A program made the position numbers and the translations under genes. Shown here piece after piece: positions 50,414 to 61,415 of a DNA stretch of 64,000 nucleotides. The stretch comes from Micractinium sp. NFX-FRZ. Taxonomy: Eukaryota; Chlorophyta; Trebouxiophyceae; Chlorellales; Chlorellaceae. Location of the stretch: the NCBI GenBank assembly GCA_029339195.1, contig JAPTJF010000111.1, positions 83,051-147,050 on the forward strand, read 5' to 3'. A model generated the notes under the pieces. The model did no database searches. It was not told the DNA's origin and saw nothing but the letters and a program-made list of their open reading frames with translations. Positions within the stretch are counted from its first letter, which is position 1. Each line of letters opens with the position of its first letter.

Positions 50414-52370
50414 TCACAGCACCTTGCCCCACCTAAGCACAACAATCACCCTGCGGCGGGGGGGGTGGAAGGGTCCAGGGGAGGGGAGCGGCACAACAAC
50501 ATACACAGTGAGCGCGGTAGTGGCCAGCAGACAGGTGGCCAGAGCATGAGCAAGCGCTGGCACGCGCAAGCACACACCCAGCCCTTCATCCTGCAGCCCA
50601 CAGCACACACGGGCATGCATGCGCCAGCAGAGCAGCCCACCACGAGCGCGCACACGCATGTGCACACGCACAGGGCACCCCACCACACACAGCGCACACA
50701 GGGAGCAGCCCGGCATGCACACAAGCGCACGCACCAGCAGGGGAGGAGCATGCCGTGCTGGAAGACGACCAGGTACTGCAGGGGGGGCATTAGAAAGGGG
50801 GAGAAGGAGGAACGGACGGGGGGTGAGGTTTGGGATGATGGGAGAAAAGGGCGGCGAGGGAGGGAGGGTGCCGGAGATGGGCATGCAAGGGGCATTATGG
50901 GGACAGGTGCAGCCCACCTGCCGCGCCTGCAGCAGCATCCATGTGCCCTCTGGCCCAAGCAACCAGCAACCACCAAACGCACGCTTGTGGGGGGGCCCGC
51001 AGCCCAAGGGCAGGCACACATGCGCAGCAGCCCGATTCTGAGGGGCACAACCCTGCACACCACCACGAGGCGCCCACCCACCTGCAGCGCCTCACGGAGC
51101 ACAAAGTCGGGTATGTATGGCAGCATGAAGCCGTCCTTGCCGACCAAGCACTCCAGCAGGCTGCACACCGCCGCCAGCAGGGCCACCGCAGCATAGTCCA
51201 GGTCGCCCTCCTCCTGCAGGGAGCGGGCGAGGGCAGCACGCACGTAGTGCAGGTCAGTTGGCTGGGCAGCACAGGCAGCGGCGCCACGGAAGTGTTCCTA
51301 GGTGCCTCACTTTTTGAGGGGTGGGAAGTCCCCCCGCACGCGGAGCAAATATACACATGTCTGCTCCCCACCCCTGGCACAACTACCGGCATGCACCTGC
51401 GCCTGAGCAGCAGCAAACCTTGTTGGCACACAGGCAGGCAGGAGCCGCGCCGCCCCCACCGGATGGCAGCACCCCAAATTCAACCATGCGCGCGCACCGT
51501 CTGCTTAAAGAAGCCCCGCCGCATGGGCTGCAGCAGGGGGTCGAAGAGGGTAACCGCCCGCCAGGGCAGCGCCCACCGCCGCAGCTCAACCTCCTGCTCC
51601 AGCGCCGGGTGGCTGCAGGGGGGCGGGGGAGGTCACGTGCAACAAACGGTAGGGTTTAGAGCGCGGCCTAAGTGCATGCCCTCAGCCAGCCAGCCAAGCG
51701 GCTCGCAGAGCAGCTGTGAAGGACATCCGCCACCGCCTGTGATGCAACAGGCAGGCTGTCTTGGTATGGAGCTGTACATCGGGCCAGAGCCTGGACGTCA
51801 CTCCGCCGGCGCCGGCATCGCCCTCCCGCCAGCCCCCCCTCGCAAGGAGCCCAGCTGCGCCACTCACTAGGACAGCAGGAAACGGGCTGTGCAGACGAGG
51901 GAGCACAGCAGGGAGGCGGCCCCCGCGGCTGTGTACGCCCACAGAATGTTTTCCGACACGTGGTGCTGCTGTAGCGAGTGGGGCACGAGTGCGGCTAGCG
52001 CTGACGAGGCGGCGGCTCCAGTGGGGAGCAGCAGCGGGACGGCGCTGATGCAAGCGGCCACGGCAGCCATCACGGCGGCAGAGGCGAGCGGCGAGCTCAG
52101 CAGACTGCTGTCGCGGGCGGCAGCGTCGGTGCTGTCGCCGTGCGGTGAGCGGCCCAGGCTGCTATTGTCCACTGCTGCTGCCGCGACATGCTGCTGCTCC
52201 CATACTTTTCCGCCCGGCTTTCCTGGCCGCTGAGCGGGCGTCGGCTTGCCAGACTCCCTGTGCACAGCAGGCGGGCGGGCGGTTTTGAACAAAGTGGCGC
52301 CGTTGGGGGATTTGAAGGCGGCGGGCGGCGGGGGGCATGCGGCGGCAAGGCTCTGCAGGCGCCCTAGCAT
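50414..52370 (-). CDS. plastid multi-pass membrane protein B, YggT-like (tandem paralogue)
   Basis: Five exons: 51868-52370, 51498-51612, 51082-51213, 50735-50775, 50414-50450; 275 aa. N-terminal MLGRLQSLAAACPPPPAAF is transit-like. Two hydrophobic stretches follow: about 110-130, and about 145-167 (WAYTAAGAASLLCSLVCTAR). After these come LFDPLLQPMRRGFF and GDLDYAAVALLAAV, aligning with paralogue A. The last two exons (41 + 37 bp) together equal A's single 78-bp last exon, and splicing at CTG|gtgcgt restores the shared PxWVxVVxRW ending. Without that intron the frame runs on into Cys/Arg-rich sequence, so the small final exon is well supported. B lacks the intron that A has between its exons 4 and 5. 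Function unknown; see A for the YggT resemblance. Confidence 0.72.
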
Positions 52371-53167
52371 CAGGCATCTCAGTGTTGGCGCGACCAATCA
52401 CCTGCTGCTGCTGCTAATAGCCTGCACTTGGACTGCGCGCCTGGTCGCTCGTGCGGCGGCAGCTGGGCACGCCCCCTGCAAGCCCCCGTAGCGCAGCGCA
52501 GGCTGCCGTGAGGCGCCGATCGACAGGTGCGACATGAGCAGAGCCGCCGACAGGAACCACAGCAGAGGACGAGGCGTCGAAAGGTCGGTGGCCGGCAAGC
52601 GGTGGCGGGGTGTCGGATGAATATCGTTGCAGTGAAAGGGACGGCAGATGCCCCGGCGCGCTCTCGTGCCCGCTAGTAGACACATGGGCGAGGCTGCCGC
52701 CGCCACATGGGCGAGGGCGGAGGCCGCTTTCGTGCGGCGAGCCGCGACAGTTTGATTTCAAGCATCCGCAAAACCATGCACCGTGGGTGGAAGCGGTCTG
52801 CACTGATGTATGGATGTCTGATGCACTGCAAACCATCTTGGCTTTGTTTTTGATTTGGCTGGGTGCAGAGGCCAGTGCCGTAGCGGCTGCCTGCCTATGC
52901 CTCTGCCGGGCAGTACAGGTCCCAACTCTATGTTCAGCATTGCTGCGGCTTCAGACATGTTAACAGGAGGGAATGCAGAGATGGCAGTGGCATGCATAGG
53001 GAGAGATCGAATGAAGTGAAGGGCATACATGATTGCAAAGCATGGAACACGCACAGCAGGGGCAAAAGAAGAACATTCAGTTTGTGACCACTCAATTCAC
53101 GCTCTGCTACCGCGTGCAAGACACGAGGAGGCGCACGGTTGACACGCCTGGCCGGTGCGGCCCCTCG
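52371..53167. other. YggT-like B promoter and BRCT gene 3' UTR
   Basis: Between two minus-strand genes. No gene and no clear TGTAA for the BRCT gene were seen. Confidence 0.45.
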
Positions 53168-56100
53168 CTACGACAGCAGGTCTGCCAGGGGGTCGGCGGA
53201 GCGAGCAGCTGCAGCAGCCGCCTCGGCCGCCGCCGCGCCGCGCCGCCTGCTGGTGCGCCCCGCAGCTGCCGCCGCCTGCACCAGATGCTCCTTCAGCATC
53301 TGCTTGTCGGCGGCCACGGCGGCTGCCCCGCGGGTCATGCGGGCCAGCGGGATGGCGTCAGAGTAGCTGTCGGCGTAGCCCACCTGCTGAGACATCTCCA
53401 GGTGGGGGGGTGCCTGCAGGGCGGGGGGCAGGGGAGGGGGCGGAGCGGGGAGCCACATGTGGATGCACGGTAGGTACGGCAGAGCTGCAAGGGTGGACAG
53501 GTGGGAGGAGGGCGCGGAATGTCCACCGGAAAATAACAAGAAGCCGCAGTGCAGCCCCAATCATCACAGCCTTCCTCCCGACCCAGGCCCTCACCGCATC
53601 CGGCACGTCGGGCCGCCCCCCACGCCCCGAGCGCCGCAGCGCACGGCCGCTGCTGCCGCCGCTGCTCGCCCCACCACCCATGGCTTCGGCGGTGAGTGTG
53701 GCCCGCTTGGCACGAGACCCCCCGCTGCCGTTGCTCAGGGTGCTCTCCGCCGGCTGCTGGGCGCCGCGCTTGGAGGCCACACCCATGCGGCCGCGGGTCA
53801 CCGGCGGTGGGGGCATGAAGACGTCGAGCTGGGAGCCGCAGCGGGGCGGCTCATCTGCTGGCAGCCCTCCCAGCACTGCCCCCAGCCTGCAGGCAGAGGC
53901 GGGCCAGTAGGCATGCAAAGCTCGGGTCGGAGCATCACGTGGTGTGCGGGCTGTGGAAGCAGGAGGGGCAGCAGCAGCCCGCTGGCTCGGCATCGCCGCA
54001 CCTGCTCAGCACTCCCATGGCGGGCTCCCAGCACGGCCTACCAAGGGTGCAGCGTGCCAGAAGCTGCCTACAGCTGCGCCCAGGTATGTGCAGACCCCCA
54101 ATCGCTGCCCCTCCCGGCGAACATGCATGCACACGCGCTCTCACATGTTGATCGTGCCACACACATCGCCTTGAGGCTCGCTCCCGCTGCCGCTGCCCAC
54201 GGCATCCTCCACCGCTAGCTCTGCCACCATGGGGATGGCAGCTGGCGCTGCCGGCTCTGGCGCTGCCGGCTCTGGGGCTGCCAGCCCTGGGGCTGTCGGC
54301 TCCACTGCTGCCTGTTGCTGCTGCTGCTGCTGCGGGTGCTGCGCTCCGGGGCCCAGGCGGGCGGACCCTCGAGCTGCCCTGCCGCTGCCACGCCCCACAG
54401 GGTGCTGCTGCTGCTGCTGTTGCTGGTGTTGCACTGGCTGCTGGGGCTGCTCTCTTCCAGCAGGCACGACGGCTGCAGGCGGGCCACAATCGCTGGCACG
54501 CACCCCGCCTGCCTCAGCTGCTGCTGGCGCTGGCACGAGTGCTGCTGCCGCCGCCGCCGCTGCATCGGGGGCAGTGGCCTCGGTTTCGAAAAGGGAGTCA
54601 AACAGCGAGGGGGCCTGTGCAGAGCTAGGGTGCTCCCTGCCTTCCTGCTCTGCCTGCTGCTGCTCCTGCTGCTGCTGGTGCGCCTGCTGCTCCTGCAGCC
54701 CGACCTGCAGGCTGGCCATCGCCTTGGGCACGGCCACAGGCCGCGCCTGCTGTGCTGGCAGTGCCTGCTGTTCCTCTTGTGCTGGCGGCTGCTGGAAGCC
54801 GGCAGACAGCGGCCCAGGCTGTTTGTCGCCCGGCTGGCTGCCCGTGCCATCGGCACCATTGTGCCCCTGGCTTGCGTTCTCGTCATTCCCTCCCTCTGGC
54901 TGCTGCTCGGTGCTGGCTGCCCCAGCCGCAGCGGCTTTCGCTACCTGGGTGGCACGGAACTTCTCACGCAGCGACCGCGGCCGCCCACCTGTGGCCGGCG
55001 CAGCCCCAGCCGTCACCGGCTGCGTGGGCGCATTTGCCGCCTGCTGCCGCCGCTGCTGCTGCTGCTGCGTCTCCTGCTGTTGCTGCTGCGCCACGTGCTG
55101 CGTGGGCGGCGGCGGCAGCACCAGCTGCTGCCGCGGGCGCCCCGCTGGCTGCTGCTGTGCCTGCTGTGCCTGCTGCGTGACCCCCATCTGTGTGGTGGCA
55201 ATCTGGGTGGCTCTGCCCCGGGAGTGCTCCCCAGCCGCCACGGCCAGGCGTGCTGCCACCCCACGCACAGGGGCAGGCTGGCCATTCGGCAGGCGCGGTC
55301 TGTAGTTGTCCTCTGCCTGGCGGCGGCCCACCTGCAGGGGTGGGAGCAACGCGCAGCGAGGCAGGGCATGGTGGTGTGAGCAAGGCAGAGCACACATGAC
55401 ATCCTGGCACAGAACCCAGCACATTCAGCAGGTGACGTAGCTTGCCGCTGCCCAACACAGCGCCTTCCTGCCTGATGCAGCATAGGGCGGCAGTGCAGCA
55501 GCAAGCGGCGCTGAGGCTGCCACAGCATCTTGGCTGCAACAACCGGCATGGACCATTCAGCATCAGAAACCACAGTTCCCCCAGGCACGCCCCCTCTTAC
55601 TCATCACTGCCCTCCTCCCCACCTGCACCGTGTCCACCAGCCAATCCGCAGTGACAGGGGTGACGCCATACTCCTCGCAATACTCATACTTGCGCCCTGC
55701 AGGCAGGCAGCGGGGTGCGACACCGGAAGGGTGGCAGGGATGGGTAAGGCTAGGGCAAGGGGGCGGCGGCCTGGCAGAAAAGGGCATGCCGCACCCCTGT
55801 GCGCAAAGGGGAACTGGCAGGTGGCAAATGTTCCAAGAGACGTGCATCGCCCATGCCTGCCCAGCGGCGCCCTTCTCCACATGCTCGCAATGCTGCTTGG
55901 AACCACCTCTCCCCCGCACTTCATCTACAACCCACCCTCCCACCCCACCTGTGGCGTGCGGCAGGATGAGGTGTGTGTTGCGACGGCCCATGCTCTCCGT
56001 GGCACTGCCTCCCAGGGTCTCCACCGTGCGGGCGATGGCGGCACGCACGGCGAGTTCGTAGCCGGAAACGCTGATGCTGCAGGAGGGGTGAGGGGTGGGG

Positions 56101-59100
56101 TGGGCGGGGAACACAGGTGAAGGCGGGCACTAGGGGGCGGAAAAGATGAGGTGAGGGCAGAGGTGCCGGCATGCGGAGAGGTGCAGGGTGGTTGGGCCAG
56201 CCAGCAGTGACGGCGCCCCAGGGCGGCTCCATCTGGCCCCTCCACCTTGCCTGGCCGTCACGCCCTCGTCACCCCGCAGCCCAATCCCACTCACATGACT
56301 TCAGACATGCCGGGCATGGGCAGCGGGTAGGGCAGCGGCTGGTAGAGCGGCGCGCCGCGGTAGGGCGGCAGCAGCCCTCCCGCCTGCAGGCTGCACTCCA
56401 GCCAGAACATCGTGAACCGGTTGCGGTCCTCCACTGCATCACGGTCGAGAGGGGTGAACAGAATGGGTGCAGCAGAAGGGTTGGATGCAGAAAGTAGGGC
56501 AGATGGCAAGGGTGGCGTGTTGTTACGTGAGAGAATTCGCAAAGCGGTTCCGGTCTTCCATTGCATCACATCACGTCACAGGCAGGGCAGGCAGGGTGGG
56601 GTGTGTTGAGGGAGGGGCAACATGCAGCCAGGGCGCTGTGAGCTTGACCGGTTGCAATCCCCTACTGCGGTAACTTGTTGCGGGGTTGAGGCTGGAGGTC
56701 GAAGCGGGGTGGTCAAAGCGGGGCCCAGGCAAGAAGGCAAAGCGGGGTGGCGCATGGCACGGCCAGCCGCCACCGGGTCGCCCCCCTTTCAGCCCAGCAG
56801 CTTCAACCTCTGACGTGTACAGCAGCACACGCAGGGCCCCGCCCTCTCCCCGGACCCGCCCTTCTGGGCTCTGCTGCCAGGCCCGCGCCCGCCCTTCTGT
56901 GCTCTGCTGCCAGGCCCCCGCCCGCCCCCCACACCACCACCCAGACCTGACCCTCTCCGGCTCTTGCTTACCCAGGCGGAAGTCCGGGCACGCGCTGCGC
57001 AGCTGCGTGATCTGCTGGGCCACCAGGCTGGCGGGGCACAGAGCATACGCCTTGCTCTTGTCTGCAGGGGGGACGGAATGCGGCACAGGAAGGGAGAGCA
57101 CATGATGGCAGACCAGGGCAGCGGGGGTGCACTGCGAATGCAAGTGCATGGGCATGCACGCCTGTCAAACACCCCGGCCCTCCCTGTCACAACCATCCCC
57201 TGCACCTGTGATGCGCTGCACAGTGGTCTCGGTGAACACCCGCCCGCCCGCCGCCTGCACCAGCCGCCGCGCGCTCGCCTCCGCCTCAGTGCCGCGCAGC
57301 GCAGCCAGGGTAAAGTAGCAGCCTTCCAGGGGGCCTGGGGATGGAGAACAGTGTGGGGGCAGAGTGCGCGGGCAAATGTAAGAGGAGGCAGAGCCGTGCG
57401 GCCATGTTAAGGTGGCAGCCCGTAAGCAGGTCTGGGGCAGGGGAGGAGGAAGACAGGCGGAAGAAGGGCGGGCATTTCAAGTGAGCACAAGGGGAGAGCA
57501 AGAGGCGGCAGGGTGAAGCAGCGCCGCCCCCGCCCGCTGCATACCCACCACAAAGCCACCCCTCCCCACCTGACAGCACCGCCATGGGCTGAGTGAGCGC
57601 CATGTCGCCGCCCGTCCCGCCCGCCCCGGCCCGGCCCGCCGCCTGCTCCCCTGGAGCGCCAGCGCTGAAGGTGCGGTCCATCCTGGTGGCTGCCTCCAGC
57701 TGCTGCAGCACCGGCGGCCTGCGCCTGCCAGGGAGGAAAGGGGCAAGGGATGGGGGGTATGTGGGGGTGGCTGTGAGAGGTGGGGCTGCGCATGCTCAGG
57801 CAGGCGGGTTGACATGCTGGGTGCACCGCCCCCTGGCAGGCAGGGCTGAGGCCAGCCAGGCAGGGCACTGCTCACCAGGACCGCTGACCAAACCAGCCCA
57901 ACTGAGCCCCAGCCGCAGCCCAGCGCGCACCTGTGCTGCGTCAGCAGCGACATGGGCACCAGGAAGCCGTCGGGGCGCAGGCGCTTCCGTGCCGCCACGC
58001 TCTGCGGCAGGCAACGCGGGGCATGGTGGGGTGGGAAGTTACACATGCCAGGCGACCCACACAGTCGGCGAGGTTGTTTTCGGCACGTAGCAGGCACCGC
58101 TCTTCGGCACGTAGCAGGCACCGCTCTTCGGCACGTAGCAGGCACCATTATTCAGCGTGTGTGGTAGGCACACGTCATGCGGGCTGCCCTTGGCGTGCCC
58201 TCACAGCCCCCCTCACAGTCCCTCCATACCGCTCTGTGCCCCGCCCTACACCATGCATGCCCGCCCGTCCCAGCTGGCCCCACCTGGCGCAGCCAGTCGA
58301 GCGTGACGGTCAGGCAGGCGCGGTGGGTGGCCAGGAAGTCGAGAGCGTCGGCAGCCTCGGCGGCTGTCAGGTCTGACCCCACCTGCAGGGGGGCGGCCGT
58401 GGTTGTGGGATCATGGGTGTGGAGGTACTGGGTGTGGCGTGAGATGGGGTTTTTGGTTGAGGAGGCAGAGGGCACACGAAGAACGATGTGTGGTGGGCGC
58501 GCGGTTGCCGACCCGCCTGCCCTCCGCATGCACCGGTTAGTTCCATGCCAGGGGACTGCCGGCGGCACAACCCTGGCAACGCTCCCAGGAGAGGGCAGTT
58601 AGGAGCTTTGCAAACAGGGAGGTAAGCCCAGCATGTTCTCACCACAATGAACTTGATGCAGTCCTGCCAGTCGGAGAACCGCTTGGCGGCACCTTGCCGC
58701 ACCAGCGCCATTGCCTCCTGATTCTCCGCGGGCCCGCACCCCAGCAGGCGCAGGCGCACTTCATCCAAAAAGGGGGGCACACCGTCATCCCAGTCCAGCT
58801 GAGCCTCCAGCGCCAGCTGGTGGGCTGCCGCCTGCTCCGCGGCTGCCGCAGCGGCCTCCGCCGCCTGCTGCAGCGCCCCCGGCACGCCAAACGGGGTGGC
58901 GCCGCTGGCGTCTGTGGGCGGCAGCACCAGCGCGCCGCCAGCACGCTGCAGCCGGCTGGGCCCTCGCCGCACGGCAGCAGCAGCGGGGCCCGCGCAGACA
59001 GAGGGCTCGCCCTCGCTGACCGCCGGCTCTTCTAGGGTGGTGGACTGCGGCCCAATGTGCTGCTGCTGCTGCTGCTGCTGGGTGCTGGTGGGTGGGGCGC

Positions 59101-60235
59101 GAGACGGCAGCGCCTGCCGTGCCGTGGCTGGGCCAGCCGTCTGGCCCTCACCGCCGGCAGCGGCATCTGCGAGCCCGAAAGCCGCCTCATCCTGTGTCCA
59201 TCCAGCTCTCACGCTCTCCTCCACCCACTTTGTGCTGACCACCGGGATGCCCTCGCGCCGCGCAAACCTGCAGGGCAGGCGGCAGCCAGCAGGGAGGGCA
59301 GCAAAGAAGGGGCAGGAGGTGGCAAGTGGGTGCTGGAGGAGGAGGAGGGCGGCATGCGTCTGGCAGGCGCTGGATTTGCTGGCAGCGCGGCAGTACGCCG
59401 CACCCCAAAGGTTGGGTGCCCTTGGGCAGAGGCCGCGGCCTGAGCTGCTGGAGCATGCGCAAGCGCCAATGCAGGCGAAATGCAACGGCCCGCCCAATAC
59501 ACCCACATCAACACATCTGCCCCGCTGCCACCCGGCGCAGCACCCACTGCAAGCAGCACCCACCAACCACCAGCCTGCACGGCAGCCCACCTGTACTTCT
59601 CGCTGTCGGTTGAGTTGGTCACCAGGTGGGTGCACTTCTTGTCCAGGGCGGGAGAGTGCGCCCCGCCGCCGCGCTCCACCAGCGTTGCCAGGTTCGACTT
59701 GTTGACCGCGGTCAGCCCGGACAGGCAAATGGTCAGGCCATGGAAGGGGCCCACCCTGTAGTCGTCATATGGCAGCTTTCGCCCCGCCTGCCAGGAAGGG
59801 CACAAGAACACAGCGGTGGTGGCGGCAGCATGGTGGGGCAGCGGTGAGGGCGGCGAGCGCCGAAGCTGCTACAGGGCCGGGGTTGCGTGTTGCAGCTGAT
59901 TGACCAAGCTCTGACTGTCTCAGTCACAAGGGTGCGGCAGGACTGCACGCAGTCCACTGATCCTCGGCCGCCGCCACCCCGCCCTTGCGCACCTGCACGC
60001 TCGCCGCCAGCCAGTCGGGAGTGACCACATCGATGTCTCTGTCCGCCCGCTTCAGCGCTCGGTACTTGACGGAACGCACGGAGCGGGCGATGACCAGGAG
60101 GGGCGGGTCCCTGATGTTGCAGGTGGTCACAAACTCGCCCCCGCACTGCGCCACCTGGGCGGCCACCGTTTCCTTCTCCCGGGTGGGGATGGCAGTGCCC
60201 AGCACGGACCATCCGAACAGAAACGGAGCTTCCAT
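53168..60235 (-). CDS. multi-BRCT replication/checkpoint scaffold, TopBP1/Dpb11-like
   Basis: Fourteen exons: 59993-60235, 59591-59787, 58643-59267, 58284-58382, 57931-58001, 57570-57724, 57206-57334, 56972-57061, 56295-56433, 55949-56076, 55623-55696, 54145-55331, 53595-53886, 53168-53413; about 1224 aa. Two N-terminal BRCT repeats: about 1-82 (IDVVTPDWLAASVQ) and 85-175 (GLTICLSGL, CTHLVTNSTDSEKY, IPVVSTKWVEESV). Further BRCT-like units: about 464-580 and 583-650 (HLILPHATG, VTPVTADWLVDTVQ). Exon 12 adds some 400 residues very rich in Gln/Ala, and the C-terminus is basic with PLADLLS at the end. TopBP1/Dpb11 proteins bind phosphorylated partners to start replication and activate ATR; plant MEI1 is the nearest functional analogue. 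The BRCT count and orthology are approximate. All fourteen exon phases fit. Confidence 0.82.
56540..56571. repeat. intronic copy of exon 9 start and acceptor (BRCT gene)
   Basis: Resembles 56411-56443, the start of exon 9 with its acceptor, but the acceptor AG is changed to AA. A third, weaker copy lies at 56645-56672. Confidence 0.65.
58079..58150. repeat. three 24-bp tandem repeats in BRCT gene intron 4
   Basis: Unit TTCGGCACGTAGCAGGCACC plus GCTC, three copies; the last ends in ATTA instead of GCTC. Confidence 0.9.
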
Positions 60236-61415
60236 GCCGAGCAGCGGGCGCCAGAGGACCGGGCTGTTTAAACGGGCTCTAGCAGCTGTTCTGCGGCGTC
60301 ATGCTATTCCCTTACGCGGCATGCACAACTGCAAACGTGCTCAGGTAGCGCTGGAGGCGAGGAACAGCGCTGGAGTCATGGAACACGAGTTAGCGGGTGG
60401 AGCGGCAACCTGCTGGGCGCGCTGGGCGGTGCGCCATCCCAACCCTACATCTAACCCAACCCGTCGAGGTGGTGTGCAAGAGGGCGCAGTTGCATATGCA
60501 GAAATATGTTGGAGGACTCGGTCTCCTCTGCATACCATGCATGAAGCATGCCAGCAGCCAGGCGCTCCTGAGCACAGAGCTGGGTTGGCCGCACCCGCCT
60601 CCCTGACTGCCTTGCTAGTACCGCCAAGGCCAGCGCTACTGGCTTACAGCCCACCCCAGCCATGCCCCTCGCATACGCTCACCTGTTTCGTTTTCCAGAT
60701 GAAGGAATGAGAACTGAGGGCAGGCAGCATCTGAGGCGGGCGGGGCAGGAGCAGCAGTGCGCAGTGGCAGGCAGTACATGGAGTGGCCGGTGGCAGGCAG
60801 TGTGAGGGAAAGAGGCGTTGAAGGTTGGGGTGGGGCAGGCGGGGCCAACTAAATGCTAGCGCTCTGCTGATATTCCTTTTGCTCTTGTCTCGCCGTGCCC
60901 CTCTGCTGCACTGCCGCTCCGCTGCGCTGCCGCTATAGATCTGCCCAGCTACCTGCCTTGAGCTCGGTCCGCATTCGGTTGCCTTTGCTTCACTAATCAA
61001 TTGCATGTAAGACACCACACAACTTGCAAGTCCACATCTGCTCGCAGGCCCGGGAGAGCGGCGGAGTGCAGGCCTGTGCACAGGGCGCTTGCCGGCGGAG
61101 CGTGCTAGCGGTGTCTGGGGTGGAAGGGGAATAGGCTCAGCTGCCAGCATCTTCCCCTGTCTCCCTGTGTCCAGCATGCACCTCTTGCAAGGGAACTTCA
61201 CCTAGCTCGGCACGAGCTCTCGCATAGGCACCTGGAACAGATCAACAGCTGGTGTTCCTGCTAGGGCCAGTGCCAGCACAGCTTCACGTGACACAACGTA
61301 AACGCAACAATGCTGGCATGTGGGTTCGCTATTTACGCTCGCACAATTCGCCGAGTCGCTATTCCAAACCGCGGAGGATACCTGCACCCTTCTCCCGGCT
61401 GCCAACCCAATCGCC
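60236..61415. other. divergent intergenic region, BRCT / dioxygenase genes
   Basis: About 1.18 kb holding two promoters and 5' UTRs, including the CT-rich and AT-richer stretch 60860-61010. No additional gene supported. Confidence 0.5.

Noticed and set aside
54229..55305. Long plus-strand open frame rich in Cys, Leu and Ala
   Set aside because: It is the complement of the Gln/Ala-rich exon of the BRCT gene; CAG repeats read as CTG/TGC in the other frame. No family resemblance.
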